In this document: piece by piece, positions 16,658-24,980 of the stretch
Position numbering within the stretch: position 1 is the first letter of the stretch
Layout of the letters: the number at the start of each line of letters is the position of its first letter
Assembly (NCBI GenBank): GCA_030601665.1
Contig: JAUWBP010000002.1
Span: 1-32,666, forward strand
Direction of reading: 5' to 3'
Length of the DNA: 32,666 bases
From: Hadesarchaea archaeon
Lineage (GTDB): Archaea; Hadarchaeota; Hadarchaeia; Hadarchaeales; Hadarchaeaceae
Notes under the pieces: model-generated
What the model saw: the letters and a program-made list of their open reading frames with translations, nothing else
Told to the model about the DNA's origin: nothing
Databases searched by the model: none
Program-made: the position numbers and the translations under genes

Positions 16658-17449
16658 ATGAAGCTAGTCCTCGCCTCCACGAGAGACCCGGCAGCCAAAA
16701 ACATCACCGCGCGACTGCTGGAGCTCTACGACTTTGAAAAATCACCAACATCGCCGAACGCACACAGGTGTGGGGATGTTATGCTAGTAACGACTGCGAG
16801 CAGCATAACTCAAATCACCGAGCCACCCATGGACGTGGAGGAAGTCATCGTTGCCTCCAGACATGCCAGCGAATCAGGTAGACCCACGCTCACTGTGCAC
16901 GTGCCGGGTAAACTCGAAAAGATGGAGCTCGCTGAAGCTTCCCCGCCGACGGTAAAAACTGCCCTCAAGGCCCTTTTGGATATGCGCGACGAACTCGGGG
17001 TGACCTACGATGTCTCCCTCGAGGCCACCCACCACGGCCCAACGCAGCTCAATGTCCCGGTGACATTCGTGGAGGTTGGCAGCTCACCCGAACAGTGGCG
17101 CGACGAAAAGGCCGGAGAAGCTGTTGCTCGAGCCATCATGGCCGCGGCAACCACGTCGATAAAGTGTCGCCATGCTATAGGTCTCGGTGGCCCACACTAT
17201 GCCCCCCGCCACACCGACGTGGTCCTGCACACCGACGTTGGGGTAGGACACATCCTTCCAAAGTACGCGAGCATTGATGAAGCGCTGCTCGAGCAGGCGA
17301 TCGTTCGCACCAGAGGGGGCATCGAGCTGCTTGTACTCGACTGGAAGGGCATGAGCAGCGAACAACGTCAGATTTCCCAGCGGGTTGCCAGCAAGCTGAG
17401 CATTCAGGCACTGCGCCGGAGAGAAATCCTTTCCCAAGCAAAGGTTTAA
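16658..17449 (+). CDS. dtdA: D-aminoacyl-tRNA deacylase (archaeal DtdA type)
   Basis: LEATHHGPTQLNVPVTFVEVGSSPEQW, HAIGLGGPHYAPRHTDVVL, GHILPKYA, TRGGIELLVLDWKG. Confidence 0.93.
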   Translation: MKLVLASTRDPAAKNITARLLELYDFEKSPTSPNAHRCGDVMLVTTASSITQITEPPMDVEEVIVASRHASESGRPTLTVHVPGKLEKMELAEASPPTVKTALKALLDMRDELGVTYDVSLEATHHGPTQLNVPVTFVEVGSSPEQWRDEKAGEAVARAIMAAATTSIKCRHAIGLGGPHYAPRHTDVVLHTDVGVGHILPKYASIDEALLEQAIVRTRGGIELLVLDWKGMSSEQRQISQRVASKLSIQALRRREILSQAKV

Positions 17450-17496
17450 ATTAACTCGAGGGAAATTTATTAACATAAGTGATAAGGGGGATTTGT

Positions 17497-18636
17497 TTGC
17501 GGAATGCTGAGTCGGCTGTGTTTACTCCTGAAACGGGATTTGAACTCACGAAGCCGGGAATTTCACCCGTCGCTAGGGTCAAAGCGCCCGAGGCGGTTTC
17601 CACGCTTACCAACGAAGAGCTCGAACAGGTTTTACAACAGGCGCAGGCTCGGATTGCCATCGTCGGTTGCGGCGGCGCAGGTTGCAATACCATCTCTCGC
17701 ATGGTGGGGGTTGGCATCCAGGGCGCTGAGACGATAGGCCTCAACACCGATGCTCAAGACCTGCTTTACACGACTGCCGATCGAAAGATCCTCATTGGGC
17801 GCGATATAACGGGGGGCCTCGGAGCTGGCAACGACCCAGAGAGGGGAGAAGCCGCCGCGCGCGAGAGTGAATCGATTGTGAAGGATCATATCTATGGCAC
17901 CAACATGGTCTTCGTGACCTGCGGTCTAGGAGGGGGGACTGGGACCGGTGCGGTACCAGTCGTGGCAGAGATCGCGAAAAAGCTCGGGGTGCTTACCATT
18001 GGCGTCGTTACCCTGCCGTTCACCGTCGAGGGGACGCGCCGGAGGCAGAACGCCGAACAGGGACTCCTGCGCCTGCGGGGGGTCGCTGATACGGTAGTTG
18101 TGATCCCTAACGACAAGTTGCTCCAGCTTGCCCCAGACCTTCCCATTGGCGCGGCATTCAAGGTAGCCGATCAACTCCTGATGGATGCGATCAAGGGGAT
18201 AACGGAGATGATTACAAAACCCGGGCTCATCAACCTAGATTTCTCCGACGTGCGCGCGGTGCTCCAGAATGGCGGGGTTGCGATGTTAGGCATTGGCGAA
18301 TCAGACACCGACAATCGCGCCAAGGAAGCCGTCGAAGAGGCGTTGACCAGCCCGCTGCTAGACGTCGACATCACCGGGGCAAAAGGAGCGCTTGTAAACG
18401 TGGTCGGGAGCCTTGACATGACGCTCGAGGAGGCGGAGCGGATAGTCTCCCAAGTCTCCGAAACCTTAGACCCAGAAGCTCAAATCATTTGGGGCGCGCA
18501 GATCTCTGAGGATATGAAGAACGAGGTGCGGGTAATGGTCGTGCTCTCCGGCGTCCATTCACCCTATGCGCTTGGCCCGGGCGAGCAACCCCCGCGGGTT
18601 GGCGGGCTCACCGATCTCGGATTGGAGTCCTTGTAA
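17497..18636 (+). CDS. ftsZ: cell division protein FtsZ
   Basis: VGCGGAGCNTISRM, GLNTDAQDL, GLGGGTGTGAVPVVAEIAK, VIPNDKLL. Start proposed at TTG 17497 after a GGGGGAT motif. Confidence 0.96.
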   Translation: MRNAESAVFTPETGFELTKPGISPVARVKAPEAVSTLTNEELEQVLQQAQARIAIVGCGGAGCNTISRMVGVGIQGAETIGLNTDAQDLLYTTADRKILIGRDITGGLGAGNDPERGEAAARESESIVKDHIYGTNMVFVTCGLGGGTGTGAVPVVAEIAKKLGVLTIGVVTLPFTVEGTRRRQNAEQGLLRLRGVADTVVVIPNDKLLQLAPDLPIGAAFKVADQLLMDAIKGITEMITKPGLINLDFSDVRAVLQNGGVAMLGIGESDTDNRAKEAVEEALTSPLLDVDITGAKGALVNVVGSLDMTLEEAERIVSQVSETLDPEAQIIWGAQISEDMKNEVRVMVVLSGVHSPYALGPGEQPPRVGGLTDLGLESL

Positions 18637-18810
18637 ATGCGCAGGTTCCTCTCGAACTGTAAGCGAGTGCTGCGGATAGCACGAAAGCCGGGCAAAGATG
18701 AATACCTACAGGTGGCGAAAATCACCGGGCTTGGGATTACACTCATAGGTTTCATTGGGTTCCTGATATTACTCGTCGGCGTTTTCCTCGGCACGACGAC
18801 AGCCCCGTAA
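18637..18810 (+). CDS. secE: SecE/Sec61-gamma translocase subunit (57 aa, below the ORF-track cutoff)
   Basis: My translation: [57 protein letters not shown]; single TM helix, located between ftsZ and spt5 as in other archaea. Confidence 0.92.
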   Translation: MRRFLSNCKRVLRIARKPGKDEYLQVAKITGLGITLIGFIGFLILLVGVFLGTTTAP

Positions 18811-18819
18811 GGTGATGGG

Positions 18820-19299
18820 ATGGAGGAAGTCCAGAAGCTGAGCGTGTTCGCTGTCCGTTCAACCATAGGTCAAGAGAAGAACACCACAGACATGATTGCT
18901 ACACGCGCGAAAAATTTTAACTTACCAATCAAGGCCGTGCTCGCGCCCCCTGGGATAAGGGGCTATATATTTGTTGAGGCCATAGGCAAATCCACCGTGG
19001 AGCAAGCACGAGTCGGAATCAAGCACGCGAGGGGTGTCGTCTCGGGGGAAATCCCGATGGGCGAGGTCGAGCACTTTCTCGTGCCGAAGCCTGTCGTCGT
19101 GGGCATGGAGATCGGTGACATCATCGAACTCACCTCAGGTCCCTTCCGAGGGGAGCGCGCAAGAATAATCCGTATCGATGAACCGAAGGAGGAGGTCACC
19201 GTCGAGCTCTTCGAGGCAACCGTGCCGATCCCGGTCACGGTTCGAGGTGACTTCGTGAAGGTGATTCAGAAAAAAGAAAAGGAGGAGGATGCTGAGTGA
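18820..19299 (+). CDS. spt5: transcription elongation factor Spt5 (NusG)
   Basis: NGN and KOW domains: APPGIRGYIFVEA, VVSGEIPMGEVEHFL, IIELTSGPFRGERARIIRID. Confidence 0.95.
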   Translation: MEEVQKLSVFAVRSTIGQEKNTTDMIATRAKNFNLPIKAVLAPPGIRGYIFVEAIGKSTVEQARVGIKHARGVVSGEIPMGEVEHFLVPKPVVVGMEIGDIIELTSGPFRGERARIIRIDEPKEEVTVELFEATVPIPVTVRGDFVKVIQKKEKEEDAE

Positions 19300-19586
19300 A
19301 AACAAGCGATGTAAAGCCGGAAATGCGACGCGTCGATTTAGACATGAAAATCGTCGAGATCGAGGAACCACGCTCGTACGCCAGCCGGACCGGGAAAGAA
19401 GGCAGGGTGACCACCGCGATCGGAGAGGACGACTCAGGGCGTATAAAGATCTCAATCTGGGACAAAGATATTGATCGCGTCAAGGTAGGTAACACGGTCA
19501 AAATCCGTAACGGCTATGCGAGACTCTTCCGCGACGAGGTCCATGTCAGTGCGGGCATGTACGGCAAGCTTGAAGTCGTCGAGTAG
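19296..19586 (+). CDS. single OB-fold nucleic-acid-binding protein (RPA/SOSS-B-like)
   Basis: DMKIVEIEEPRSYASRTGKEGRVTTAIGEDDSGRIKISIWDKDIDRVKVGNTVKIRNGYARLFRDEVHVSAG; GTG start overlaps spt5 stop. Confidence 0.8.
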   Translation: MKTSDVKPEMRRVDLDMKIVEIEEPRSYASRTGKEGRVTTAIGEDDSGRIKISIWDKDIDRVKVGNTVKIRNGYARLFRDEVHVSAGMYGKLEVVE

Positions 19587-19625
19587 TCGGCTACACCACA
19601 GCGCTTTTTAGCGCTTGAAGCCTAC
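19583..19625 (+). promoter_or_regulatory. stem-loop in the intercistronic/leader region before L11
   Basis: AGCGCT-TTTT-AGCGCT (19600-19615), flanked by GGCT (19589-19592)/AGCC (19619-19622) and GTA/TAC. Confidence 0.5.
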
Positions 19626-19659
19626 TTTTTGAGAGGATTACACCTCTGGTAAGGTAGTC

Positions 19660-20139
19660 ATGATGAAATCGAGGGTTAAGGTATTAGTTGAAGGTGGGAA
19701 AGCCAGTCCCGGGCCGCCTCTGGGTCCAGCCTTGGGGCCGCTCGGCATCAACATTGGGCAGGTAGTAGCGAAAATCAACGAGCAGACCGCCACATTCGAG
19801 AGCATGAAGGTCCCAGTGAGCGTGATCGTGGACAAGAAGACCAAGCAATTTGAAATCGTGGTTGGTTCTCCCCCCATAGCCGCGCTGGTCAAAAAGAAGT
19901 TGGCTCTCGAGAAGGGGGCGAAGACCTCAGGCACGGAAGTCGTCGGGAACCTCACCCTAGCTCAAGCGGTCGAAATCGTGAAGCTGAAGGTTGAGGGCAC
20001 GCTGGCCAAAGGGCTGAAGGCCGCGGTCAAGGAGATCCTCGGGACATGCGTGAGCATGGGCGTGACGGTCGATGGGAAGGACGCCCGCGAGGTGCAGCGT
20101 GAAGTGGATGAGGGGAAACATGACGAGGTGTTAAAGTAA
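19660..20139 (+). CDS. rpl11: 50S ribosomal protein L11
   Basis: VLVEGGKASPGPPLGPALGPLGINIGQVVAKINEQT. Confidence 0.97.
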   Translation: MMKSRVKVLVEGGKASPGPPLGPALGPLGINIGQVVAKINEQTATFESMKVPVSVIVDKKTKQFEIVVGSPPIAALVKKKLALEKGAKTSGTEVVGNLTLAQAVEIVKLKVEGTLAKGLKAAVKEILGTCVSMGVTVDGKDAREVQREVDEGKHDEVLK

Positions 20140-20786
20140 TGCCGGTCTCCAGCGAAAACTTGCTCAAGGCGATTAAGGAGATGAGGGGGAGCAGCCCGCA
20201 GCGAAAATTCGCGCAGGGTGTCGACCTATCGATTAACCTGAGAGACATCGACCCGAAGAAACCAGAAGGGCGCATCGACCTGGACATTACTCTCCCCCAC
20301 GAGGTCGGCAAGCCGTATAAAGTCTGCATTTTCGGTGAGGGGGAGCTCGCGCGCCGGGCACGTGATGCCGGTGCAGACCTCGTGCTTGGACGCGAGGATA
20401 TCGAGACCCTCCAGCAGGAGCGAAAGCGAGCGAAGAAGCTGTCCGACGAATTTCACTTTTTCCTCGCTCAAGCCGATTTTATGGTCAGGATAGGTAAAGC
20501 GCTCGGACCTGTGCTGGGGCCGAGGGGAAAAATGCCAAAACCGATTCCACCCACGACCGACCCAAAGCCACTCATCGAACACCTCAAGAAGACCTTGAAA
20601 GTGCGAACGAAGGACCAGCCGACCCTGCACGCTCATATCGGTGTTGAAAACATGAGTGATGAGGAGCTCGCCACGAACGCGCGAGCGGTGCTCGATGCAA
20701 TCGAACACAGGCTGGATGGCCTCAGCAAGGTCCGCTCGATCCACCTCAAGACGACGATGGGGAAACCAGTGAAGGTCGAGGTGTGA
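20139..20786 (+). CDS. rpl1: 50S ribosomal protein L1
   Basis: RKFAQGVDLSINLRDIDPKKPEGRIDLDITLPH, LGPRGKMPKPIPP. Confidence 0.97.
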   Translation: MPVSSENLLKAIKEMRGSSPQRKFAQGVDLSINLRDIDPKKPEGRIDLDITLPHEVGKPYKVCIFGEGELARRARDAGADLVLGREDIETLQQERKRAKKLSDEFHFFLAQADFMVRIGKALGPVLGPRGKMPKPIPPTTDPKPLIEHLKKTLKVRTKDQPTLHAHIGVENMSDEELATNARAVLDAIEHRLDGLSKVRSIHLKTTMGKPVKVEV

Positions 20787-20788
20787 GA

Positions 20789-21787
20789 ATGGCTGTAAAA
20801 GCTGAACGAGTTGCACCTTGGAAGCAGGAAGTCGTCAGCGAGCTCATCGAGAAACTCAAACACTACCCGGTGGTCGGGGTGCTCGACGTCGCGGACCTCC
20901 CTGCCGCGCAGTTCCAGCAGATGCGCCGGAAGCTGAGGGAACAGGCAGATATCATCGTCTCCAAGAACACCTTGCTAAGGCTCTCGCTCGAGCAAGCAGC
21001 CGAGCGAAAGGACCCGAAGCTCGAGGAGTTAATCGACCACTTGAGCGGCCCAACTGCCCTGATCCTCGCCCACCTGAACCCTTTCAAACTCAACAGAATC
21101 CTCCGCGAGAGCAAGACCAACGCCCCCGCGAAGCCGGGTTCCCGTTCCCCTCACGATATCGTAATCCCTGCCGGGGAAACCGGCTTCGCCCCGGGGCCCA
21201 TGGTTGGGGACCTTCAGCGCGTCGGGGTCAAGGCCAGAATCCAAGGGGGGAAGGTCGTCATCCTTGAGGACTGCCCAATCCTGAAGGAGGGAGACGTAAT
21301 ATCTAAGGAAATCGCCAACGTCCTTGCGAAGTTTGGAATCATGCCGCTCGAGCTCGGGCTGAAGCTCCGAGCCGTTTATGAGGCCGGCATGGTGTTTTCT
21401 GGTGAAGTTCTAGAGATAGACGAAAAGATGGTCATCGGGCAGGTCCAAGAAGCCAGCGTGAGCGCCCTGAACCTCGCGGTGAACGTGAATTACCCGACCT
21501 CCGTGACTATCAGCCTGATGATCGTGAAGGCGAGCGCCGCCGCTCGGAACCTAGCGCTGAACGCCTATCTACCTGTCTCCCAAATCATGCCCGTGTTGCT
21601 GGCTCGCTCCAGCGCGGAAATGCTGGGCCTTGCAGCGGCCGTGGGTGCGAAGGATCCGCGCGCGTTGGACGAGGATTTAATGAAAATGTTGGGAGTGGAG
21701 CCACCTGCGAAGGCCAAGCCGGAAGAGAAACCTAAAGAGGAACCCACGCCAGAGACAAAGCCAGAAGAAAAGCCTAAAGAGGGGTAA
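20789..21787 (+). CDS. rplP0: 50S ribosomal protein L10 / acidic P0
   Basis: VAPWKQEVVSELIEKLKHYPVVGVLDVADLPAAQFQQMRRKLR; C-terminal charged tail. Confidence 0.95.
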   Translation: MAVKAERVAPWKQEVVSELIEKLKHYPVVGVLDVADLPAAQFQQMRRKLREQADIIVSKNTLLRLSLEQAAERKDPKLEELIDHLSGPTALILAHLNPFKLNRILRESKTNAPAKPGSRSPHDIVIPAGETGFAPGPMVGDLQRVGVKARIQGGKVVILEDCPILKEGDVISKEIANVLAKFGIMPLELGLKLRAVYEAGMVFSGEVLEIDEKMVIGQVQEASVSALNLAVNVNYPTSVTISLMIVKASAAARNLALNAYLPVSQIMPVLLARSSAEMLGLAAAVGAKDPRALDEDLMKMLGVEPPAKAKPEEKPKEEPTPETKPEEKPKEG

Positions 21788-21838
21788 AAGTAAGGATAAA
21801 TGTCAAGATGTGCCATTCGAACGATGGAGGGATAACAG

Positions 21839-22135
21839 ATGGAATATGTCTACGCCTCGCTCGTGCTGCATGCGGCTGGAAAGAAAGTGGACGATGCAGG
21901 GCTAGCGAACATTCTAAAGGCAGCGGGAGCTCAGGTGGACGAATCCCGAATTAAGGCAATGGTTGCAGCACTTGAGGGAGTGAACATCGACGAGGCGATC
22001 AAGAGTGCTGCAGTCCCTGCGGTAGCTGCACCTGCGGCGGCTCCAGCGAAGGCCGAGAAAAAGAAGGAAGAGAAAGTCGAAGAGGAGAAGAAGGAAGAGG
22101 AAGCATTAGCCGGTCTTGGCGCGCTGTTCGGTTGA
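21839..22135 (+). CDS. rpl12: 50S ribosomal protein P1 (L12e)
   Basis: [30 protein letters not shown]...[13 protein letters not shown]. Confidence 0.97.
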   Translation: MEYVYASLVLHAAGKKVDDAGLANILKAAGAQVDESRIKAMVAALEGVNIDEAIKSAAVPAVAAPAAAPAKAEKKKEEKVEEEKKEEEALAGLGALFG

Positions 22136-22239
22136 TACCAAGCCCCAGCTCTCGGTTATTTTCCTGAGCGAAAATCGTTTAGCTTTGACCAGCGAAATTT
22201 TTAACCTCTGCCCCGATATCTGCTTGGCGAGGCGAGCGC

Positions 22240-24972
22240 GTGAAGGACATCTACAAGGCAGCTCTCTTCAAGCAAGAGGGCTTCGAGCGTAGGCAGTGCC
22301 AAAGCTGCGGGCGCACCTTCTGGACACTCGAGTCAGGACGAAAGACATGCGGCGATACCCCCTGCGACGAGTACACATTTATTAACAACCCCCCGATGAA
22401 GCGAAAATATTCGCTGGCGGGAATGGAACGAGCCTTCCTGAAGTTCTTCAGGCGCCAGGGCCACGAGGTCATCAAGCGCTACCCCGTGGTCGCGCGGTGG
22501 CGTGACGACATCTTCCTCACAATCGCCTCAATCGCGGACTTCCAGCCCTGGGTGACCAGCGGCTTGGTTCCGCCCCCCGCAAACCCATTGGTCGTAAGCC
22601 AGCCCAGCATCCGACTTAAGGACATCGATAACGTCGGGCGGTCGGGGCGGCACTTCACCCTCTTCTTCATGGGCGGCCACCACGCCTTCAACTCACTCCG
22701 ACAACGGGTCTACTGGAATGACGAAACCGTTGCCCTCTGCCATAAGTTCTTGACGAAGGAGCTAGGGATCCCTCCTGATGAAATTTCTTACATCCAAGAC
22801 TTCTGGGAGGGTGGAGGCAACGCGGGGGAGGACTTCGAGGTAAACGTACGCGGGCTGGAGCTCGCGACGCTCGTGTTCATGCAATACATGAGCGAAAACG
22901 GCAAGTACTCGCCGTTGCCTTTGAAAATCGTCGACACGGGCTATGGTCTGGAGCGACTCGCCTGGCTATCGCAGGGTACCGCCTCGAGCTATGATGCCAT
23001 TTTTGGTCCAATGGTCAAGCACCTGTGCAAGCTAGCTAGCGTTAGTGCACCACCTGCCGATGTACTCCGTGAGAACTCAAAACTCGCTGGGATAATGGAC
23101 ATCGAAACGGGACGAGACTTGCTCACGCTCCGCAACAAGGTCGCGGCCCGCACGGGTGTGAGCGTGGAGGAGCTCAACAAACTCCTAGCGCCTCTCGAAG
23201 CCATCTACGCCATCTCAGACCACCTCCGATGCCTTGCCTTCATGTTCGGGGACGGGATAACTCCGAGCAATGTCAAGGAAGGCTACCTCGCGCGCGTGGT
23301 GCTCCGGCGCACCCTACGCATGATGCGAGAGCTTAAAATTCACAACCCTCTCGCGGAGCTCATGGCGCTCGAGCTCAAGCACTTGGGTCCACAGTTCCGC
23401 GAGTTGAGAGAACGAGAGGGTTACATCATCGAGGTAATCGAGCTCGAGGAACGACGATACCGGGATGCAATCTCGCGGGGGAGCAAGCTAGTCGAGCGGC
23501 TAGCAGGTGGGCTTCGCGCCGAGGGCAAACCCCTACCCCGCGAAAAGCTCATCGAGCTCTACGACAGCCATGGGCTACCACCAGAAATCGTGAGGGAAGT
23601 CGCCGGTAAGGAAGGCGTCATGGTGGAGGTTCCAGAGGATTTCTACATCAAGGTTGCGAAGTTACATAGTCGGGCCCGACATGTGCCCGCGGCTGTGGCC
23701 CCCGTCCCGAAGGGGCAGCTCCGCCGCCTGCCCCCCACTAAAGCCCTTTACTACAAGGACCCGTACGCCTTGGAGTTCGGGGCGAAGGTGCTGCAATGCT
23801 TCGGCGGCTACGTCGTGCTCGACCAGACTACCTTTTACCCCGAGGGCGGAGGGCAACCAAGCGACGTGGGCTCGCTTGAAGGTAGTAGAGGCAGAGGGGA
23901 AGTTCTGGATGTAAAAAAAGCCGGCGATGTCATCCTGCACCACGTGAAGCCGAACCCCTTCAAGACTGGGCAGCACGTGCGTGGGAAAATCGACTGGGCG
24001 CGCCGTAGCTCGCTCATGCGCCACCACACGGGAACCCACATTCTGCTGGGGGCAGCCCGGCGCGTGCTGGGCGATCACGTCTGGCAGCATGGGGCACAGA
24101 AGGGAGTCGAGCGTACCCGCTTAGATCTCTCTCACTTCAAGCGCATCGAGCAAAAGGAGCTGCGGGAGATCGAGCGCTTGGCTAACGCGGTTGTTATGGC
24201 GGACCGACCCGTTGGTACGAGCTGGATGGACCGAAACGAAGCGGAACGAAAATATGGTTTCGACCTTTATCAAGGAGGCATCGTGCCCGGCAAAAAAGTT
24301 CGGGTGGTGGAAGTGGAGGGGTGGAACGCCCAAGCCTGCGCGGGGACCCACTGCACGCGCACGGGTGAAGTCGGGTTCATCAAGATTGCACGAACTGAGC
24401 GAATTCAAGACGGCGTCGAGCGAGTCGAGTTCGTGGTAGGGGATGCCGCGCTGAAGTTCGCGCAGGCGCAGGAGAGACAACTCGCCAAGGCGGCTGAGGT
24501 CCTGCGCACCACTCCTGAGCGGGTAGCAGCAGCGACCCAGGAGCTCTTCGACGAGTGGAAGACCGCGCAGAAGGAACTCGACCGGTTGCGCGGGCGGCTG
24601 GCTGAACTCCGACTCATCGAGCTCCGTTCAAAAGCGAGGCAGGTGGGGAAAGTTCGCGCGATATGCGAGGAGATCGAGGGTGCCAGCGCGGATGAGCTGA
24701 TCAAGATCGCGAGCGCCCTGACGAGAGAGGATAAGAGGCTAGTCGTCGTGCTGGGAACGCGCGATGCCACGGCCAAGCTGGTGGCGATGGCCGGAGAGGA
24801 AGCCGTGCGCGCGGGGGCTGACTGCGGCGGGATAGCTGCAGAGGCCGCGCAGGTGCTGGGTGGCGGGGGTGGTGGAAAGCCGGAGCTCGGCCAAGGGGGA
24901 GGCCCGAAAGCGGATTACCTGGTCGCCGCGCTCAGGAAAACACTTGAAACGTGCAAAAAGCAACAAGCGTAG
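22240..24972 (+). CDS. alaS: alanyl-tRNA synthetase
   Basis: Archaeal AlaRS N-terminus with CQSCGRTFWT; HTGTHILLGAARRVLG; CAGTHCTRTGEVG; C-terminal GGGGGGKPELGQGGG. Confidence 0.97.
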   Translation: MKDIYKAALFKQEGFERRQCQSCGRTFWTLESGRKTCGDTPCDEYTFINNPPMKRKYSLAGMERAFLKFFRRQGHEVIKRYPVVARWRDDIFLTIASIADFQPWVTSGLVPPPANPLVVSQPSIRLKDIDNVGRSGRHFTLFFMGGHHAFNSLRQRVYWNDETVALCHKFLTKELGIPPDEISYIQDFWEGGGNAGEDFEVNVRGLELATLVFMQYMSENGKYSPLPLKIVDTGYGLERLAWLSQGTASSYDAIFGPMVKHLCKLASVSAPPADVLRENSKLAGIMDIETGRDLLTLRNKVAARTGVSVEELNKLLAPLEAIYAISDHLRCLAFMFGDGITPSNVKEGYLARVVLRRTLRMMRELKIHNPLAELMALELKHLGPQFRELREREGYIIEVIELEERRYRDAISRGSKLVERLAGGLRAEGKPLPREKLIELYDSHGLPPEIVREVAGKEGVMVEVPEDFYIKVAKLHSRARHVPAAVAPVPKGQLRRLPPTKALYYKDPYALEFGAKVLQCFGGYVVLDQTTFYPEGGGQPSDVGSLEGSRGRGEVLDVKKAGDVILHHVKPNPFKTGQHVRGKIDWARRSSLMRHHTGTHILLGAARRVLGDHVWQHGAQKGVERTRLDLSHFKRIEQKELREIERLANAVVMADRPVGTSWMDRNEAERKYGFDLYQGGIVPGKKVRVVEVEGWNAQACAGTHCTRTGEVGFIKIARTERIQDGVERVEFVVGDAALKFAQAQERQLAKAAEVLRTTPERVAAATQELFDEWKTAQKELDRLRGRLAELRLIELRSKARQVGKVRAICEEIEGASADELIKIASALTREDKRLVVVLGTRDATAKLVAMAGEEAVRAGADCGGIAAEAAQVLGGGGGGKPELGQGGGPKADYLVAALRKTLETCKKQQA

Positions 24973-24980
24973 GGACAGGC

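Noticed and set aside
20160-20215. L1 autoregulatory site inside the L1 gene, as in methanococci
   Set aside because: Position and AAGGAG/CGAAAA elements are similar, but the flanking stem does not pair well; similarity may just reflect protein conservation.
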